A stretch of 64,000 bases of DNA from Maribacter algarum (ex Lu et al. 2025) (nom. illeg.) (GCA_947495915.1 CANMAW010000002.1:717611-781610), one strand, 5' to 3'; shown: positions 54,132 to 63,584, counted from the stretch's first letter. Numbers and translations are program-made. Notes: generated from the sequence alone by a model not told the origin.

Positions 54132-56549
54132 TTAAAATTTATTGATTGTGTAATTCAGTTTTAGATAAAAAGCTCTTCCTGGTTTTTGAACCGAAAGATT
54201 GTCAAATACAGGCTTGTCAAAAATGTTTTTAATATCGAAGCTGACTGTAAAATTGTTATTTGGAAACATATAGCTGAGTCCGAAATCTTGTGCGATTTGT
54301 TCCGGAACATTGAAAAAATCATTCCCTACCGTATTAGAACCTTGGGCGGTTAAAAATGAGAATTCATCCGTATAATAGAGGGAGTAATAAAGATGTAATT
54401 GTGAGTCTTGTTGAATGGCGTTCTGTACTGAATATCGTAACCCACCATTCATGGTAAAAAAAGGCGTATTCGGAACATCAATTTCGATACCCTGATTATC
54501 TACCCTTAAATCAAAACGTGAGATATTGAAATGGACTCCGAAATAGTTGTTATAGTTATAATTCAGTTGGGCATCAATTCCTTTAGAAGTAGCACTCCCT
54601 TGATTTACATAAATAATTAACTCATCATCAACATTTAGCGATGTTTCAATAGGCAAGCCAATTCGATCTTTAATATTTCGGGTAAAAAGATTGGTCGAAA
54701 TGGTAAAGTCATGCTTTTTAATTTTAAAGGTTCCAAATCGAAAACCTAGATTGTAGTTGTTACTACTTTCAGGGTTGATGCTTGAATTTGCAATCACATT
54801 GTCACCATCATCACCGAAAACCTCAGTTTCATTAGGCAGTCGAATCGCTTTTTCAGCGGAAGTTAAAAGGGTAATGGTAGGTGTTATCGCGTATGATGCA
54901 GCAAAACCATAGCCGTTGTATTTTTTATTGCTACGCACTATTTCATCAACTACGACATCATTTCCACCACTATCTGAAGTAATGGTTGGATCAACACTCG
55001 TTGTTTTTTGATGATAATGTTTACCAAATACATTTGTTTTTAGTTTGTCATCAAAGGCAGATAATTCATAAGTTAAAGAGAAAATATTCTTTTTCAAATC
55101 TCTACTACCTTGAAAGGTGTTTTCTAAAACAGATCGTAATGCGTCACTATCTTTTCTGTCAATGCCACTATAAACATGGTTGAATAATACTTTGTGATGC
55201 TCATTGATGGTATAGGATATTCCTGATCTAATTGATGATACTCTTCTGTTTATTTGGGCTAGGGTAGGACCTCCTTCTTGTTGAGAGCCCCAAGTGTACG
55301 CGTATTCATTACCCCTAAAATCTATAGCTCTTTCACCTGACCAACTATATGCAGCTGCCACGGTATCATTAATAACCCTGTTTCTTTTGCCGTACAAGCC
55401 ATTGATGTTTACATCAAGACCTTTGGTAAATAAGTTTTTCTTTTGATAACTTAGATTAGTTAATAATGCATCAGATTCTAGAAATCGACCCTTATAAGGA
55501 GTAATGGTCATAAATGCACCATGCTGTACTTCGTTATAATCATCTGATGCCGTGACACCCACTAGAAATTGATCTGCCCATTTTACGTTGGCATATCCAA
55601 TTTGTGCCATTCCACCAGTGGATTTATAGGCGTCGTTAAATCTCTTAGCAATAATTGGGGTTTGTACACCGCCTAAACCAGTAACAACAACACTTCTGCC
55701 AGAAACTTTATAATCATTGTCAGAGTGATTATGAAAGAATGAGGCTTTTACGGTAAAACCGGTTTTGTCAACTCTATAGAGTCCGTTAACACTTGCTTGT
55801 AAAGTATTAAATGAACCATAAGAAAGAGAAGCATTTAGATTGGTTTTTGTGTCTTTATGTAACACAATATTAATTGCCCCACCTAATGCATCACTTGCCA
55901 AATGACCAGGTACAACACCTTTATAAACTTCAATATTTTTAATTAATGAAGGGGGAATACTATTTAAGTTAAATGAGTTTCCGTAGGTAGAAATAGGAAT
56001 TCCATCAATAAAAATTCGAACAGAATTTCCAGAAAGTCCATTTAAGCTATAAGTAACATCAGATCCTAACCCACCATTCTGTCGTATTTTAACTCCTGCA
56101 GTGGTGTTTAGTAATTCATTGGTTTGAATATTTCTAAGACTCGCTTCTTCGGTTTTAATAGCACTGACAGCAAAACCTTTGGTCTCTAATTTGGTTTCAT
56201 TGCTTTTTCCGCTTACCGTTACTTCCTCTAGATTTTCAATTTCCTCCTCTAAAATGAAATGAACTTGAACTAATGGTGTACGCTGTGATATTATAACTGT
56301 TTTGGTTTGGCTTTGGTATCCTAAAAAGGAGACCTCGATAGCGTTTGGACCATTAGGTACATTGTTAAATTCGAATACACCATTGTCGTTGGTGAGCTCT
56401 CCCCGTTGTAAACCTTTAATGGCAACCGTCGCAAAAGGCATCGCATTTCCTGAAGTGTCAAATACGCTTCCAGTAATTGATCCAGAAACAACTTGAGCCA
56501 TGCCCGAAATAGATAATAATAGAAGACAAATTGTAATAAAAGTTCTCAT
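54132..56549 (-). CDS. TonB-dependent receptor (siderophore/iron-chelate type)
   Basis: An 805-residue outer-membrane receptor. Signal peptide (1-18), a carboxypeptidase-like regulatory domain (ITGSVFDTSGNAMPFATVAI), a TonB-box/plug region (VTVSGKSNETKLETKG, LNTTAGVKIRQNGGLGSDV, IFIDGIPISTYG, SLIKNIEVYKGVVPGHLASDALGG), and a 22-strand barrel that ends in an aromatic residue (YTINKF). Plug residues around SVRIFIDGIPI are typical of siderophore receptors, but the ligand is not predictable. It is the first gene of the five-gene operon and is divergent from the AraC-type regulator. Confidence 0.94.
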   Translation of the reverse strand: MRTFITICLLLLSISGMAQVVSGSITGSVFDTSGNAMPFATVAIKGLQRGELTNDNGVFEFNNVPNGPNAIEVSFLGYQSQTKTVIISQRTPLVQVHFILEEEIENLEEVTVSGKSNETKLETKGFAVSAIKTEEASLRNIQTNELLNTTAGVKIRQNGGLGSDVTYSLNGLSGNSVRIFIDGIPISTYGNSFNLNSIPPSLIKNIEVYKGVVPGHLASDALGGAINIVLHKDTKTNLNASLSYGSFNTLQASVNGLYRVDKTGFTVKASFFHNHSDNDYKVSGRSVVVTGLGGVQTPIIAKRFNDAYKSTGGMAQIGYANVKWADQFLVGVTASDDYNEVQHGAFMTITPYKGRFLESDALLTNLSYQKKNLFTKGLDVNINGLYGKRNRVINDTVAAAYSWSGERAIDFRGNEYAYTWGSQQEGGPTLAQINRRVSSIRSGISYTINEHHKVLFNHVYSGIDRKDSDALRSVLENTFQGSRDLKKNIFSLTYELSAFDDKLKTNVFGKHYHQKTTSVDPTITSDSGGNDVVVDEIVRSNKKYNGYGFAASYAITPTITLLTSAEKAIRLPNETEVFGDDGDNVIANSSINPESSNNYNLGFRFGTFKIKKHDFTISTNLFTRNIKDRIGLPIETSLNVDDELIIYVNQGSATSKGIDAQLNYNYNNYFGVHFNISRFDLRVDNQGIEIDVPNTPFFTMNGGLRYSVQNAIQQDSQLHLYYSLYYTDEFSFLTAQGSNTVGNDFFNVPEQIAQDFGLSYMFPNNNFTVSFDIKNIFDKPVFDNLSVQKPGRAFYLKLNYTINKF

Positions 56550-56572
56550 AAAAAAATTAATCCTTATTCTTA

Positions 56573-56589
56573 TTAAGATTTAATCTAAA
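56573..56589. promoter_or_regulatory. Putative operator palindrome between receptor and regulator genes
   Basis: TTAAGATT-T-AATCTAAA is a near-perfect inverted repeat (one mismatch) resembling binding sites of DtxR- or Fur-type metal regulators. It lies within 5 bases of the plus-strand -7 element and ~6 bases downstream of the expected minus-strand start point, so a bound protein could block both promoters. Confidence 0.45.
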
Positions 56590-56593
56590 TAAA

Positions 56594-56601
56594 TAACTTT
56601 G
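56594..56601 (+). promoter_or_regulatory. -7 element for the AraC-type regulator
   Basis: TAACTTTG matches TANNTTTG, 67 bases before the ATG. No TTG at -33; the palindrome occupies that region. Confidence 0.4.
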
Positions 56602-56609
56602 CAAATCTA
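56602..56609 (-). promoter_or_regulatory. -7 element for the TonB receptor operon
   Basis: The complement of CAAATCTA is TAGATTTG, matching TANNTTTG, 52 bases before the receptor start. It directly abuts the plus-strand element, so the two promoters are back to back. No TTG at the -33 position. Confidence 0.4.
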
Positions 56610-56668
56610 TATCAGGTTGGAAAGGAATAATACCGAGAAAGGATTTTTTAAGTACGCAAAAGGAAGTA

Positions 56669-57664
56669 ATGGCATTAGGCGAGAATATTGAAGAAAAGAA
56701 TAAGGAGTTGCATAGAGAAATTTATGTTGAGAAACTCTTTAAAAATGCTTTTATCGATAATGCTGTTCAGTTCAATTCTGTTGAAACCACCAATGAAAAA
56801 GGGATTGCTATTATAACCGGAATCGACTTTTCAAAGAAAAAATTACGTTTCCAATTCGATTCTAAGATAGGTGTTTCAAGCGATGAGCATTTGATAAAGT
56901 TTCATTTTTCATTAGAAGGAACCTATTCGTTTCAGCCATTGGGGCATATAGATTATTTAGTTCAAATACCTGATAATCATTGTAATATGTTTTATAATCC
57001 TAAAACCCAAGACGGCGGTATTTTTTTGAAAGACTGCGCCAAAGTTTTTGAGATATATGTTAAGCCTAATGTATTACATGATCTTTTAGGAGAAACTTTT
57101 GACCAAGCTTTTGTTGGATTGAAAAACGCTATTTCAAATTCAAATTCATTTGTTTTATGGGATAAGAGTAAATTTATACCACCGCATATTAGAAGTTATA
57201 TTAACGACATTATTCAATGTCCGTACAAAGGAGCAGTTCGAAAAAGATATTTGGAGAGCAAATTAACTGTTTTGTTGATTGACTTTTTAATAGGACGACA
57301 AACTGCCAAGATTACAAAGAATCATGTTAAGTTATTAAATGCAGATTATTTGGCTTTGGTAAAGGTGGAAGAACATATTAGAAAAAATCTAAAAGAGCCT
57401 TTGAAAATTTTAGATCTTGCAGATGTTGCCGGGTTTAATGCCACTAAACTAAAACGAGATTTTAAAAAATTGTACGGGGTCACTGTATTTAAATATATCA
57501 CGGCTTTGCGGATGGAGGTTGCAAAAAGTATGATATCTCAAAACGGAATTAGCATCGCAGAAGCTTCTTACCAAGTCGGTTACTCCAATCCTCAACATTT
57601 TACCACCGCATTTAAAAGAACCATGGGGTATTTACCACGAGAGTTAAAATCTGAAACAACCTAA
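56669..57664 (+). CDS. AraC-family transcriptional regulator
   Basis: A 331-residue regulator. Residues ~235-327 form the double helix-turn-helix of the AraC family: LKILDLADVAGFNATKLKRD for the first, then ISIAEASYQVGYSNPQHFTT and the closing AFKRTMGYLPREL. The N-terminal ~200 residues are a cupin-like ligand domain without a clear family name. Divergent siting from a siderophore-type receptor resembles PchR-type activators, which sense the chelate. A GGAAG sequence lies shortly before the ATG. Regulation of the adjacent operon is inferred. Confidence 0.92.
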   Translation: MALGENIEEKNKELHREIYVEKLFKNAFIDNAVQFNSVETTNEKGIAIITGIDFSKKKLRFQFDSKIGVSSDEHLIKFHFSLEGTYSFQPLGHIDYLVQIPDNHCNMFYNPKTQDGGIFLKDCAKVFEIYVKPNVLHDLLGETFDQAFVGLKNAISNSNSFVLWDKSKFIPPHIRSYINDIIQCPYKGAVRKRYLESKLTVLLIDFLIGRQTAKITKNHVKLLNADYLALVKVEEHIRKNLKEPLKILDLADVAGFNATKLKRDFKKLYGVTVFKYITALRMEVAKSMISQNGISIAEASYQVGYSNPQHFTTAFKRTMGYLPRELKSETT

Positions 57665-57686
57665 ATATAAGGTCACTATCATAACT

Positions 57687-58496
57687 TTATTGAAGCAATT
57701 TTTCAAGAATAAATTCAACACCGTTTTCGTCATTACTGAGAGTTTCATAATTAGCTACCTCTTTCACCTTCGGATGAGCATTAGCCATAGCAAAACTAAA
57801 TTCTGCCAGTTCCAACATTTCTAAATCATTATTGTAATCTCCAAAAACCATAGTTTCTAATGGAGTAATTCCGTAATGTTTTTGTAATTTTTGTAAAGCA
57901 AAACCTTTGTTGGCATTTGTGCTTGAGATGTCAACCCAATTTGGACCGGAAACCTTAACCTTCAGTTGGTCTTCTAAATGTTGTACCGCGGGATAAATAT
58001 AGTTTTCCGAACTTTCAAAATGATAAACAGCAACCTTTAGTATCTCAGCGTCAACGGTGGTCAAATCTGATACTATTTCATAGGCTGAATAATATTGGCG
58101 CAGCAAGTTTTCAAATGCTTTTGATTTACCAGTGAGATAAGCATTTCTTTTTCCACATAAAACCGGATGTACTCCTTCTACATTTTCAATATCACGAAGA
58201 ATTTGAATCTGTTTGTCGTGAGCTAGGGGAGTGACCAATAGTTCTTGCTCTTGTTTAACTACATAGCCACCATTTTCGGCTGCTATAATGATGTCATTTT
58301 TAATTTGATCTAATTTACTTACAATGCTGTTATATTGACGACCACTTGCTGCTACAAAAATAATGTCCCTCTTTTTGAGTTCTTCAAACAATTCAAAAAA
58401 ACGACTACTAACTTCATGGTTAGTATTTAAAAGGGTGCCATCCATATCGGTGACTACCATTTTTACTTTTGACAAATTCATATTTGTACGATTCAA
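57687..58496 (-). CDS. HAD-superfamily hydrolase, Cof type
   Basis: A 269-residue cytosolic phosphatase. Motif I is VTDMDGTLLN with nucleophile Asp17 and Asp19; motif II is VAASGR; the Cof-type C2 cap fills the middle; motif IV is FGDYNNDLEML with the metal-binding Asp pair. Cof enzymes dephosphorylate sugar phosphates, FMN or pyridoxal phosphate; the substrate is not evident here. The second ATG at 58481 is an alternative start. It is convergent with the AraC-type gene. Confidence 0.92.
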   Translation of the reverse strand: MNRTNMNLSKVKMVVTDMDGTLLNTNHEVSSRFFELFEELKKRDIIFVAASGRQYNSIVSKLDQIKNDIIIAAENGGYVVKQEQELLVTPLAHDKQIQILRDIENVEGVHPVLCGKRNAYLTGKSKAFENLLRQYYSAYEIVSDLTTVDAEILKVAVYHFESSENYIYPAVQHLEDQLKVKVSGPNWVDISSTNANKGFALQKLQKHYGITPLETMVFGDYNNDLEMLELAEFSFAMANAHPKVKEVANYETLSNDENGVEFILEKLLQ

Positions 58497-58501
58497 GTGA
58501 G

Positions 58502-58509
58502 CAAAGATA
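58502..58509 (-). promoter_or_regulatory. -7 element for the HAD gene
   Basis: The complement of CAAAGATA is TATCTTTG, five bases before the annotated start codon; this close spacing suggests that translation begins at the second ATG (58481). Confidence 0.4.
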
Positions 58510-58561
58510 TTTGTTCCAATTTTAATTATGAGGAAGTAGTGAAAAGTTTTACATTTAATTA

Positions 58562-58984
58562 ATGAAGTATTATCAAAAAGAGTATCGGCTACCGGCGTAT
58601 CAAAGAGGTTTTCATTTGATAACTGACTTGGTTATGAATAATTTGACTGAAATACAGAATATTCAAAAAGGAATGTTACACGTGTTCATTAAGCACACTT
58701 CTGCAAGTTTAACGATTAACGAAAACGTTGACCCTACGGTACGTGATGATTTTGAAAGCCATATTAATGTTATAGTACCTGAAAATGCGCCATATTATGT
58801 GCATACCTATGAAGGGCCAGATGATATGCCTGCGCATATCAAAGCCTCAATTTTTGGTTCTTCTGTACAAATACCCATTACAGCTGGTAAATTGAATTTA
58901 GGCATATGGCAGGGTTTATATTTATGTGAACATCGTAATCACGCTTCTGGTCGCAATTTGGTATTAACTGCTTCAGGAATTTAG
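58562..58984 (+). CDS. YjbQ family protein (UPF0047)
   Basis: A 140-residue protein with the family signature HTSASLTINENVDPTVRDDFE, YEGPDDMPAHIKASIFGSS, and the C-terminal GIWQGLYLCEHRNHASGR. Some members have weak thiamine-phosphate synthase activity; the in vivo role is open. Conserved His and Glu residues that bind metal in structures are kept (HTS, CEHRNH). It starts 65 bases from the divergent HAD gene. Confidence 0.93.
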   Translation: MKYYQKEYRLPAYQRGFHLITDLVMNNLTEIQNIQKGMLHVFIKHTSASLTINENVDPTVRDDFESHINVIVPENAPYYVHTYEGPDDMPAHIKASIFGSSVQIPITAGKLNLGIWQGLYLCEHRNHASGRNLVLTASGI

Positions 58985-59027
58985 ACGGTTTTCTTAACTT
59001 GTATCACTGAACCGAAAATTACTAGTT

Positions 59028-59300
59028 ATGACAACTGAAGAATCTATTTTATACAAAATTCAAATACTTATAACCAATCATTTCGATACTCCAGAAGAGG
59101 CCTTTAGTTTTTTTGATGCCGATAGTAGTGGTAAGCTTAAAAAAAGTGAAATTGTCAAATTGTTAAAGCAAGCAGAAATTAATGGTTTTATACGCGGGCT
59201 AGTGGGCTCTAAGTTAATTGAAGGTTATGACAAAAGCGAAGATGAAGAAATTGATTGGCAAGAATTTAAAGCGGCGGTTGATAAGATTAAGAATACTTAA
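59028..59300 (+). CDS. Small EF-hand protein
   Basis: A 90-residue acidic protein with no signal peptide. One EF-hand loop is canonical: Asp30-Ala-Asp32-Ser-Ser34-Gly-Lys36...Glu41. A second is degenerate: Asp68-Lys-Ser70-Glu-Asp72-Glu...Glu79, with Glu in place of the usual Gly. A cytosolic calcium-binding or buffering role is likely; the partner is unknown. It lies between yjbQ and a lipoprotein gene, five bases from the latter. Confidence 0.9.
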   Translation: MTTEESILYKIQILITNHFDTPEEAFSFFDADSSGKLKKSEIVKLLKQAEINGFIRGLVGSKLIEGYDKSEDEEIDWQEFKAAVDKIKNT

Positions 59301-59305
59301 TAGAA

Positions 59306-59917
59306 GTGGTACTGAAATTATTTAAACCGGTTACAATCTCCATCGCTTTATTCTTGATTTTAAATTGTAAGAATGTAAATAAAAAGGAGCCTTTCAATAA
59401 GGAGAGTTTCACGGAACATTATGTTGACTATGTGAAGGGCACACTGCTATTACCTCGCCATTACCAAAAGGTTACTGAAGAAAGATTACCGTATCTATTT
59501 AATGAAAATGATAATGCTTCAATAGTTAAAATGGTTATGCAACGATTAGATGCTGACCGAAGAGATTATTTGCTATTTACGAATGAGGATGATACAAATG
59601 ATTTCATTCTAATTCATAAATCAGAATTCATGAATTTTTCTAAAAAAGACGGAAATCAATTTCTTGGAGTATATGAGAATTATATAAAAAATAGCTATGG
59701 CCTTGGCAACTATAAAAGGTTACAAAATAAAATTTCACAGAACGAACGGTCAAAATACTTAAAGATAAAGTACAAGATAAACGCCGATGGTCTTGATTTT
59801 TATCAAACTCAATACGTAGTGACATCATCAGCCACCACCTTCGGAGTTGTTGAAATAAGAACTGAAGAATTTGATTTAGAAGATCTCATAAAAAGAATTA
59901 GATATCTGGTAAACTAG
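59306..59917 (+). CDS. Lipoprotein of unknown function
   Basis: A 203-residue protein with a GTG start and a lipobox ending at Cys21 (ALFLILNC). The rest is acidic-basic mixed with no family recognised by eye; EHYVDYVKGTLLLPRHYQKV and YLKIKYKINADGLDFYQTQYV are the main blocks. It starts five bases after the EF-hand gene, so the two are probably cotranscribed, and a bidirectional terminator follows. Confidence 0.75.
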   Translation: MVLKLFKPVTISIALFLILNCKNVNKKEPFNKESFTEHYVDYVKGTLLLPRHYQKVTEERLPYLFNENDNASIVKMVMQRLDADRRDYLLFTNEDDTNDFILIHKSEFMNFSKKDGNQFLGVYENYIKNSYGLGNYKRLQNKISQNERSKYLKIKYKINADGLDFYQTQYVVTSSATTFGVVEIRTEEFDLEDLIKRIRYLVN

Positions 59918-59923
59918 AGTAAT

Positions 59924-59957
59924 AAAAAACCCGAAGCATTTGTGCTTCGGGTTTTTT
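59924..59957. terminator. Bidirectional Rho-independent terminator
   Basis: AAAAAACCCGAAGCA (59924-59938) pairs perfectly with TGCTTCGGGTTTTTT (59943-59957) around a 4-base TTTG loop. It ends the lipoprotein gene on the plus strand and rplT on the minus strand. Confidence 0.96.
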
Positions 59958-59979
59958 TATAAGTGAGATGTTTTATAAT

Positions 59980-60324
59980 CTATTTTACTTGATCTACGAT
60001 TGCTTTGAAAGCATCTGGGTGGTTCATTGCTAAATCGGCTAAAACTTTACGATTTAATTCGATATTGTTAGCTTTTACTTTTCCCATAAATTGAGAATAA
60101 GACATTCCGTGCATACGAGCACCCGCATTAATACGGGTAATCCATAAAGCTCTGAAATTTCTTTTCTTATTTCTACGATCTCTATAAGCATATAACATTG
60201 CTTTTTCAACCGCGTTTTTGGCTACTGTCCAAACGTTTTTACGTCTTCCAAAGTAACCTTTGGCTTGCTTCATCACCTTTTTTCTTCTGGCTCTTGAAGC
60301 AACTGCATTTACTGATCTTGGCAT
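59980..60324 (-). CDS. rplT: 50S ribosomal protein L20
   Basis: A 114-residue L20 with the typical basic N-terminus [20 protein letters not shown], then [20 protein letters not shown] and [19 protein letters not shown]20 binds 23S rRNA and in several phyla represses its own operon. It is the last gene of thrS-infC-rpmI-rplT. Confidence 0.98.
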   Translation of the reverse strand: MPRSVNAVASRARRKKVMKQAKGYFGRRKNVWTVAKNAVEKAMLYAYRDRRNKKRNFRALWITRINAGARMHGMSYSQFMGKVKANNIELNRKVLADLAMNHPDAFKAIVDQVK

Positions 60325-60412
60325 AATTTAAATTGTTTTTGTAGTAGGCGGTCGAAAATCGACACTTGTTTTAAGCCTAACTCCAGGGTTAATATTTACC
60401 GAATTTGAATAA

Positions 60413-60610
60413 TTACTTTAAACGTAATTGTTCTTTAATACTGTTAACATCTGCTTGGTGTACCAAGGTGTCATGTGTTAACGCAAGCTTTCTCTTTTTT
60501 GACTTTTTAGTCAAAATGTGACTTTTGAAAGCGTGCTTTCTTTTGATTTTACCAGTACCAGTAAGCTTGAAACGCTTTTTAGCACTAGATTTTGTTTTCT
60601 GTTTAGGCAT
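60413..60610 (-). CDS. rpmI: 50S ribosomal protein L35
   Basis: From the ATG at 60610 the protein is 65 residues and starts [26 protein letters not shown] sequence (conserved start; the frame runs 11 codons further upstream without support). The centre [17 protein letters not shown] is the family pattern. It lies 88 bases upstream of rplT. Confidence 0.97.
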   Translation of the reverse strand: MPKQKTKSSAKKRFKLTGTGKIKRKHAFKSHILTKKSKKRKLALTHDTLVHQADVNSIKEQLRLK

Positions 60611-60708
60611 TTTTCCTAATTTAGTTATTATCTCACTTAGCATGCTAAACGCTGCTTACAAAAAGCAAGCAGCGTTCAGTATTTTATAAATCAAACGAAT
60701 ATAATCGT

Positions 60709-61266
60709 TTATTTTCCTTTTGTCTTTGGAGCGATGAACATCGTCATGCGCTTTCCTTCTAGTTTAGGCATCTGTTCTACCTTTCCTAACTCTTCTAATT
60801 CAGATGCAAGTCGAAGCAATAAAATCTCTCCTTGATCCTTATAAACAATTGATCGGCCCTTAAAAAAAACATAGGCCTTTAATTTGGCACCATCTTTTAA
60901 AAACTTCTCAGCATGTTTCTTTTTAAATTCATAATCATGATCGTCCGTATTTGGTCCGAACCTGATTTCTTTAACCACTACCTTTGAGGCCTTGGCTTTC
61001 ATCACCTTTTCGCGCTTCTTTTGCTCGTAAAGGAACTTCTTGTAATCTATCACTTTACAAACTGGTGGATTAGCTTTGGGTGAAATTTCCACTAAATCTA
61101 ATCCGAGTTCATTTGAAATTTCCATGGCTTTTGCCAACGGATAAACTCCTACCTCTACATTGTCACCAACCAAGCGAACTTCAGGTGCGATGACTCTTTC
61201 ATTTATTTTATGAGGATTTTTATTTTCCCTTCTAGGTTGGGGCCTAAATCTTTTTCGTATTGCTAT
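60709..61266 (-). CDS. infC: Translation initiation factor IF-3 with a non-standard start codon
   Basis: IF-3 keeps subunits apart and checks start-codon choice. Conserved residues run from [19 protein letters not shown] through [20 protein letters not shown] to the C-terminal [12 protein letters not shown]. The first ATG/GTG/TTG in this frame is a TTG at 61173, 31 codons inside the conserved N-domain, which would remove INER and the strand before it. The frame is open upstream to TAA at 61281. The probable start is ATA at 61266 (reading M-A-I-R-K-R), giving 185 residues; ATA at 61275 is less likely. An AUU start in E. coli infC is the basis of IF-3 autoregulation. The gene starts 31 bases after thrS. 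Confidence 0.9.
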   Translation of the reverse strand: MAIRKRFRPQPRRENKNPHKINERVIAPEVRLVGDNVEVGVYPLAKAMEISNELGLDLVEISPKANPPVCKVIDYKKFLYEQKKREKVMKAKASKVVVKEIRFGPNTDDHDYEFKKKHAEKFLKDGAKLKAYVFFKGRSIVYKDQGEILLLRLASELEELGKVEQMPKLEGKRMTMFIAPKTKGK

Positions 61267-61297
61267 GACTAATATTTTTTAATTAAACGTTATTTTT

Positions 61298-63238
61298 TTA
61301 AAACGACTTTAAGGTACTATTTATTTCTGTATTCACCAAGTTAGCAAAATCTTCAATTGTAATTGCTCCCAAGTCTTCACCTCCATGTCGGCGAACTGAA
61401 ATAGTGTTAGCTGTCTCATCGTTTTCCCCAACAATCAGCATAAATGGAATTTTATTCATTTCTGCTTCTCGTATTTTCTTGCCTACAGTTTCATTTCTAT
61501 TATCGACAAGCGCGCGAATTTCGTTATTTTCTAGGGATTTTAAAACTTTTTCAGCATATTTTTCATTTTTCTCGCTTACAGGTAAGACAATAGCCTGTTC
61601 AGGAATCAGCCAAAGTGGAAAATTACCCCCAGTATGTTCTAGCAGCAAAGCAATGAAACGTTCCATGCTTCCGAATGGAGCTCGGTGAATCATAACGGGT
61701 CTATGTGACTCATTATCAGATCCTTTGTAGCTTAATTCAAAACGTTCTGGTAAGTTGTAATCAACTTGTATCGTTCCTAATTGCCAACTTCTTCCCAGTG
61801 CGTCTTTCACCATGAAATCTAATTTCGGTCCATAAAATGCAGCTTCACCTTTTTCAATAACATAATCTAATCCTTTTTCTTCTGCTGCATTTATGATGGC
61901 GTTTTCAGCTTTTTCCCAATTCTCAACAGTACCTATATATTTCTCTGGTTTGTCTAGGTCGCGAACTGAAACCTGTGCAGTGAAATTCTCAAAACCTAAT
62001 GAGCCTAATACATAAAGTGAAAGATCAATTACATTTTTAAATTCTTGGTCTAATTGATCTGGCGTACAAAAAATATGCGCATCATCTTGTGTAAATCCTC
62101 TAACTCGAGTAAGTCCGTGTAATTCACCACTTTGCTCATAGCGGTATACAGTACCGAATTCGGCATATCTTTTTGGTAATTCTTTATAGCTGAACGGGCG
62201 ATGATTGAAAATTTCACAGTGATGCGGGCAGTTCATCGGTTTTAATAAAAACTCTTCGCCTTCTTTTGGGGTGTTTATGGGTTGAAAACTGTCTTCACCA
62301 TATTTGGCATAATGACCTGAAGTTACGTATAGTTCTTTCTGACCAATATGCGGGCTTACCACCATTTCATAACCAGCTTTCTTTTGGGCTTTTTTCAAAA
62401 ACTGTTCTAGTCTTTCACGTAATGCGGCACCTTTAGGTAACCATAACGGCAATCCTTGACCAACTTTTTGAGAAAAAGTAAAAAGTTCTAATTCTTTACC
62501 TAGTTTTCTATGGTCGCGTTTTTTTGCTTCCTCTAATAGTGCTAGATATTCGGTAAGTTCTTTTTGCTTTGGAAACGAAATTCCATAAACTCTGGTTAAC
62601 TGAGGTTTGTTTTCGTCACCGCGCCAATATGCTCCTGCAACACTTAAAATTTTAATTGCTTTTACAATTCCTGTATTTGGTATGTGGCCACCGCGACATA
62701 GATCTGTAAAATTATCATGATCACAAAAGGTTATAGTGCCATCATCTAAATTTTCAATAAGCTCAACTTTATATTCATTACCTTCTGTTTTGTATTTATC
62801 CAAAGCGTCAGCTTTAGTTACAGAACGCATTTTGAAATCATGTTTGCCCCTGGCAATTTCTAAAGCTTTTTTCTCAATAGCTAAAAAATCTTTATCAGAA
62901 ATACTTCCATTGGGTAAATCAACATCATAATAAAAGCCATTGTCAATTGCTGGTCCAATTGTTAATTTAATACCTGGATACAATTCTTCAAGTGCTTGGG
63001 CAACAATATGAGAAGTAGAGTGCCAGAATGCTTTCTTTCCTTCAGGGTTTGTCCAAGTATAAAGAATCAATGACCCATCTTCTTGAAGTGGGGTAGTGGT
63101 TTCAATAATGGTGTCATTAAATTTTGCAGATATTACGTTACGAGCAAGCCCTTCGCTAATGCTTTTGGCGATGTCCATAGCGGTACTTCCGTTATTGTAT
63201 TCCTTTATTGATCCGTCGGGTAAAGTAATCTTAATCAT
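61298..63238 (-). CDS. thrS: Threonyl-tRNA synthetase
   Basis: A 646-residue class II aminoacyl-tRNA synthetase from the ATG at 63238 ([10 protein letters not shown]), the usual TGS-domain opening; a longer frame starts at 63292 but would begin at the -33 promoter element. It has the editing domain ([19 protein letters not shown], two zinc His), the catalytic core with [10 protein letters not shown] and [20 protein letters not shown], and the anticodon-binding C-terminal domain ([20 protein letters not shown]). First gene of the operon with infC, rpmI and rplT. Confidence 0.97.
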   Translation of the reverse strand: MIKITLPDGSIKEYNNGSTAMDIAKSISEGLARNVISAKFNDTIIETTTPLQEDGSLILYTWTNPEGKKAFWHSTSHIVAQALEELYPGIKLTIGPAIDNGFYYDVDLPNGSISDKDFLAIEKKALEIARGKHDFKMRSVTKADALDKYKTEGNEYKVELIENLDDGTITFCDHDNFTDLCRGGHIPNTGIVKAIKILSVAGAYWRGDENKPQLTRVYGISFPKQKELTEYLALLEEAKKRDHRKLGKELELFTFSQKVGQGLPLWLPKGAALRERLEQFLKKAQKKAGYEMVVSPHIGQKELYVTSGHYAKYGEDSFQPINTPKEGEEFLLKPMNCPHHCEIFNHRPFSYKELPKRYAEFGTVYRYEQSGELHGLTRVRGFTQDDAHIFCTPDQLDQEFKNVIDLSLYVLGSLGFENFTAQVSVRDLDKPEKYIGTVENWEKAENAIINAAEEKGLDYVIEKGEAAFYGPKLDFMVKDALGRSWQLGTIQVDYNLPERFELSYKGSDNESHRPVMIHRAPFGSMERFIALLLEHTGGNFPLWLIPEQAIVLPVSEKNEKYAEKVLKSLENNEIRALVDNRNETVGKKIREAEMNKIPFMLIVGENDETANTISVRRHGGEDLGAITIEDFANLVNTEINSTLKSF

Positions 63239-63261
63239 AGTCACTACATATAATAGAAGCG

Positions 63262-63292
63262 CAAAGATAGTATCTTGTAGCGATGCTGACAA
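63262..63292 (-). promoter_or_regulatory. Promoter of thrS-infC-rpmI-rplT
   Basis: On the minus strand, TTG (complement of 63290-63292) and TATCTTTG (complement of 63262-63269) lie 20 bases apart, a perfect match; the -7 element ends 23 bases before the 63238 ATG, which supports that start. Confidence 0.72.
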
Positions 63293-63555
63293 TATATATA
63301 GTACTCTTTATGATGTTTCTAGTTTTTGTTAGGTAAGGTCAGACTATTCGGGGTGTTTTTTTGTGTTTTAAGATCGTAGTAAGAAGCGGGTATAATTTCT
63401 AACGCAACTATTATTTAAACTTAAATTTGCGTTAAGCTAGAAAATGCCTTAAATTTAATACCCTTTTTTCGGGCAATTGTTTCAAGTAAAATTCTAGTTT
63501 TTAGAGCATTGTAAATATGGCTCAAAAAAAAATAAAAAAAGTTTGCTAAAACGCT

Positions 63556-63584
63556 TTGAGAATTAAAAAAGCATGTTACATTTG
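63556..63584 (+). promoter_or_regulatory. rRNA promoter P1
   Basis: TTG at 63556-63558, 18-base spacer, TACATTTG at 63577-63584, then GCAGCCC. Both elements match the Bacteroidota consensus. Confidence 0.75.

Noticed and set aside
61171..61173. TTG at 61171-61173 as the infC start
   Set aside because: It would remove 31 conserved residues of the IF-3 N-domain, including the [12 protein letters not shown] segment.
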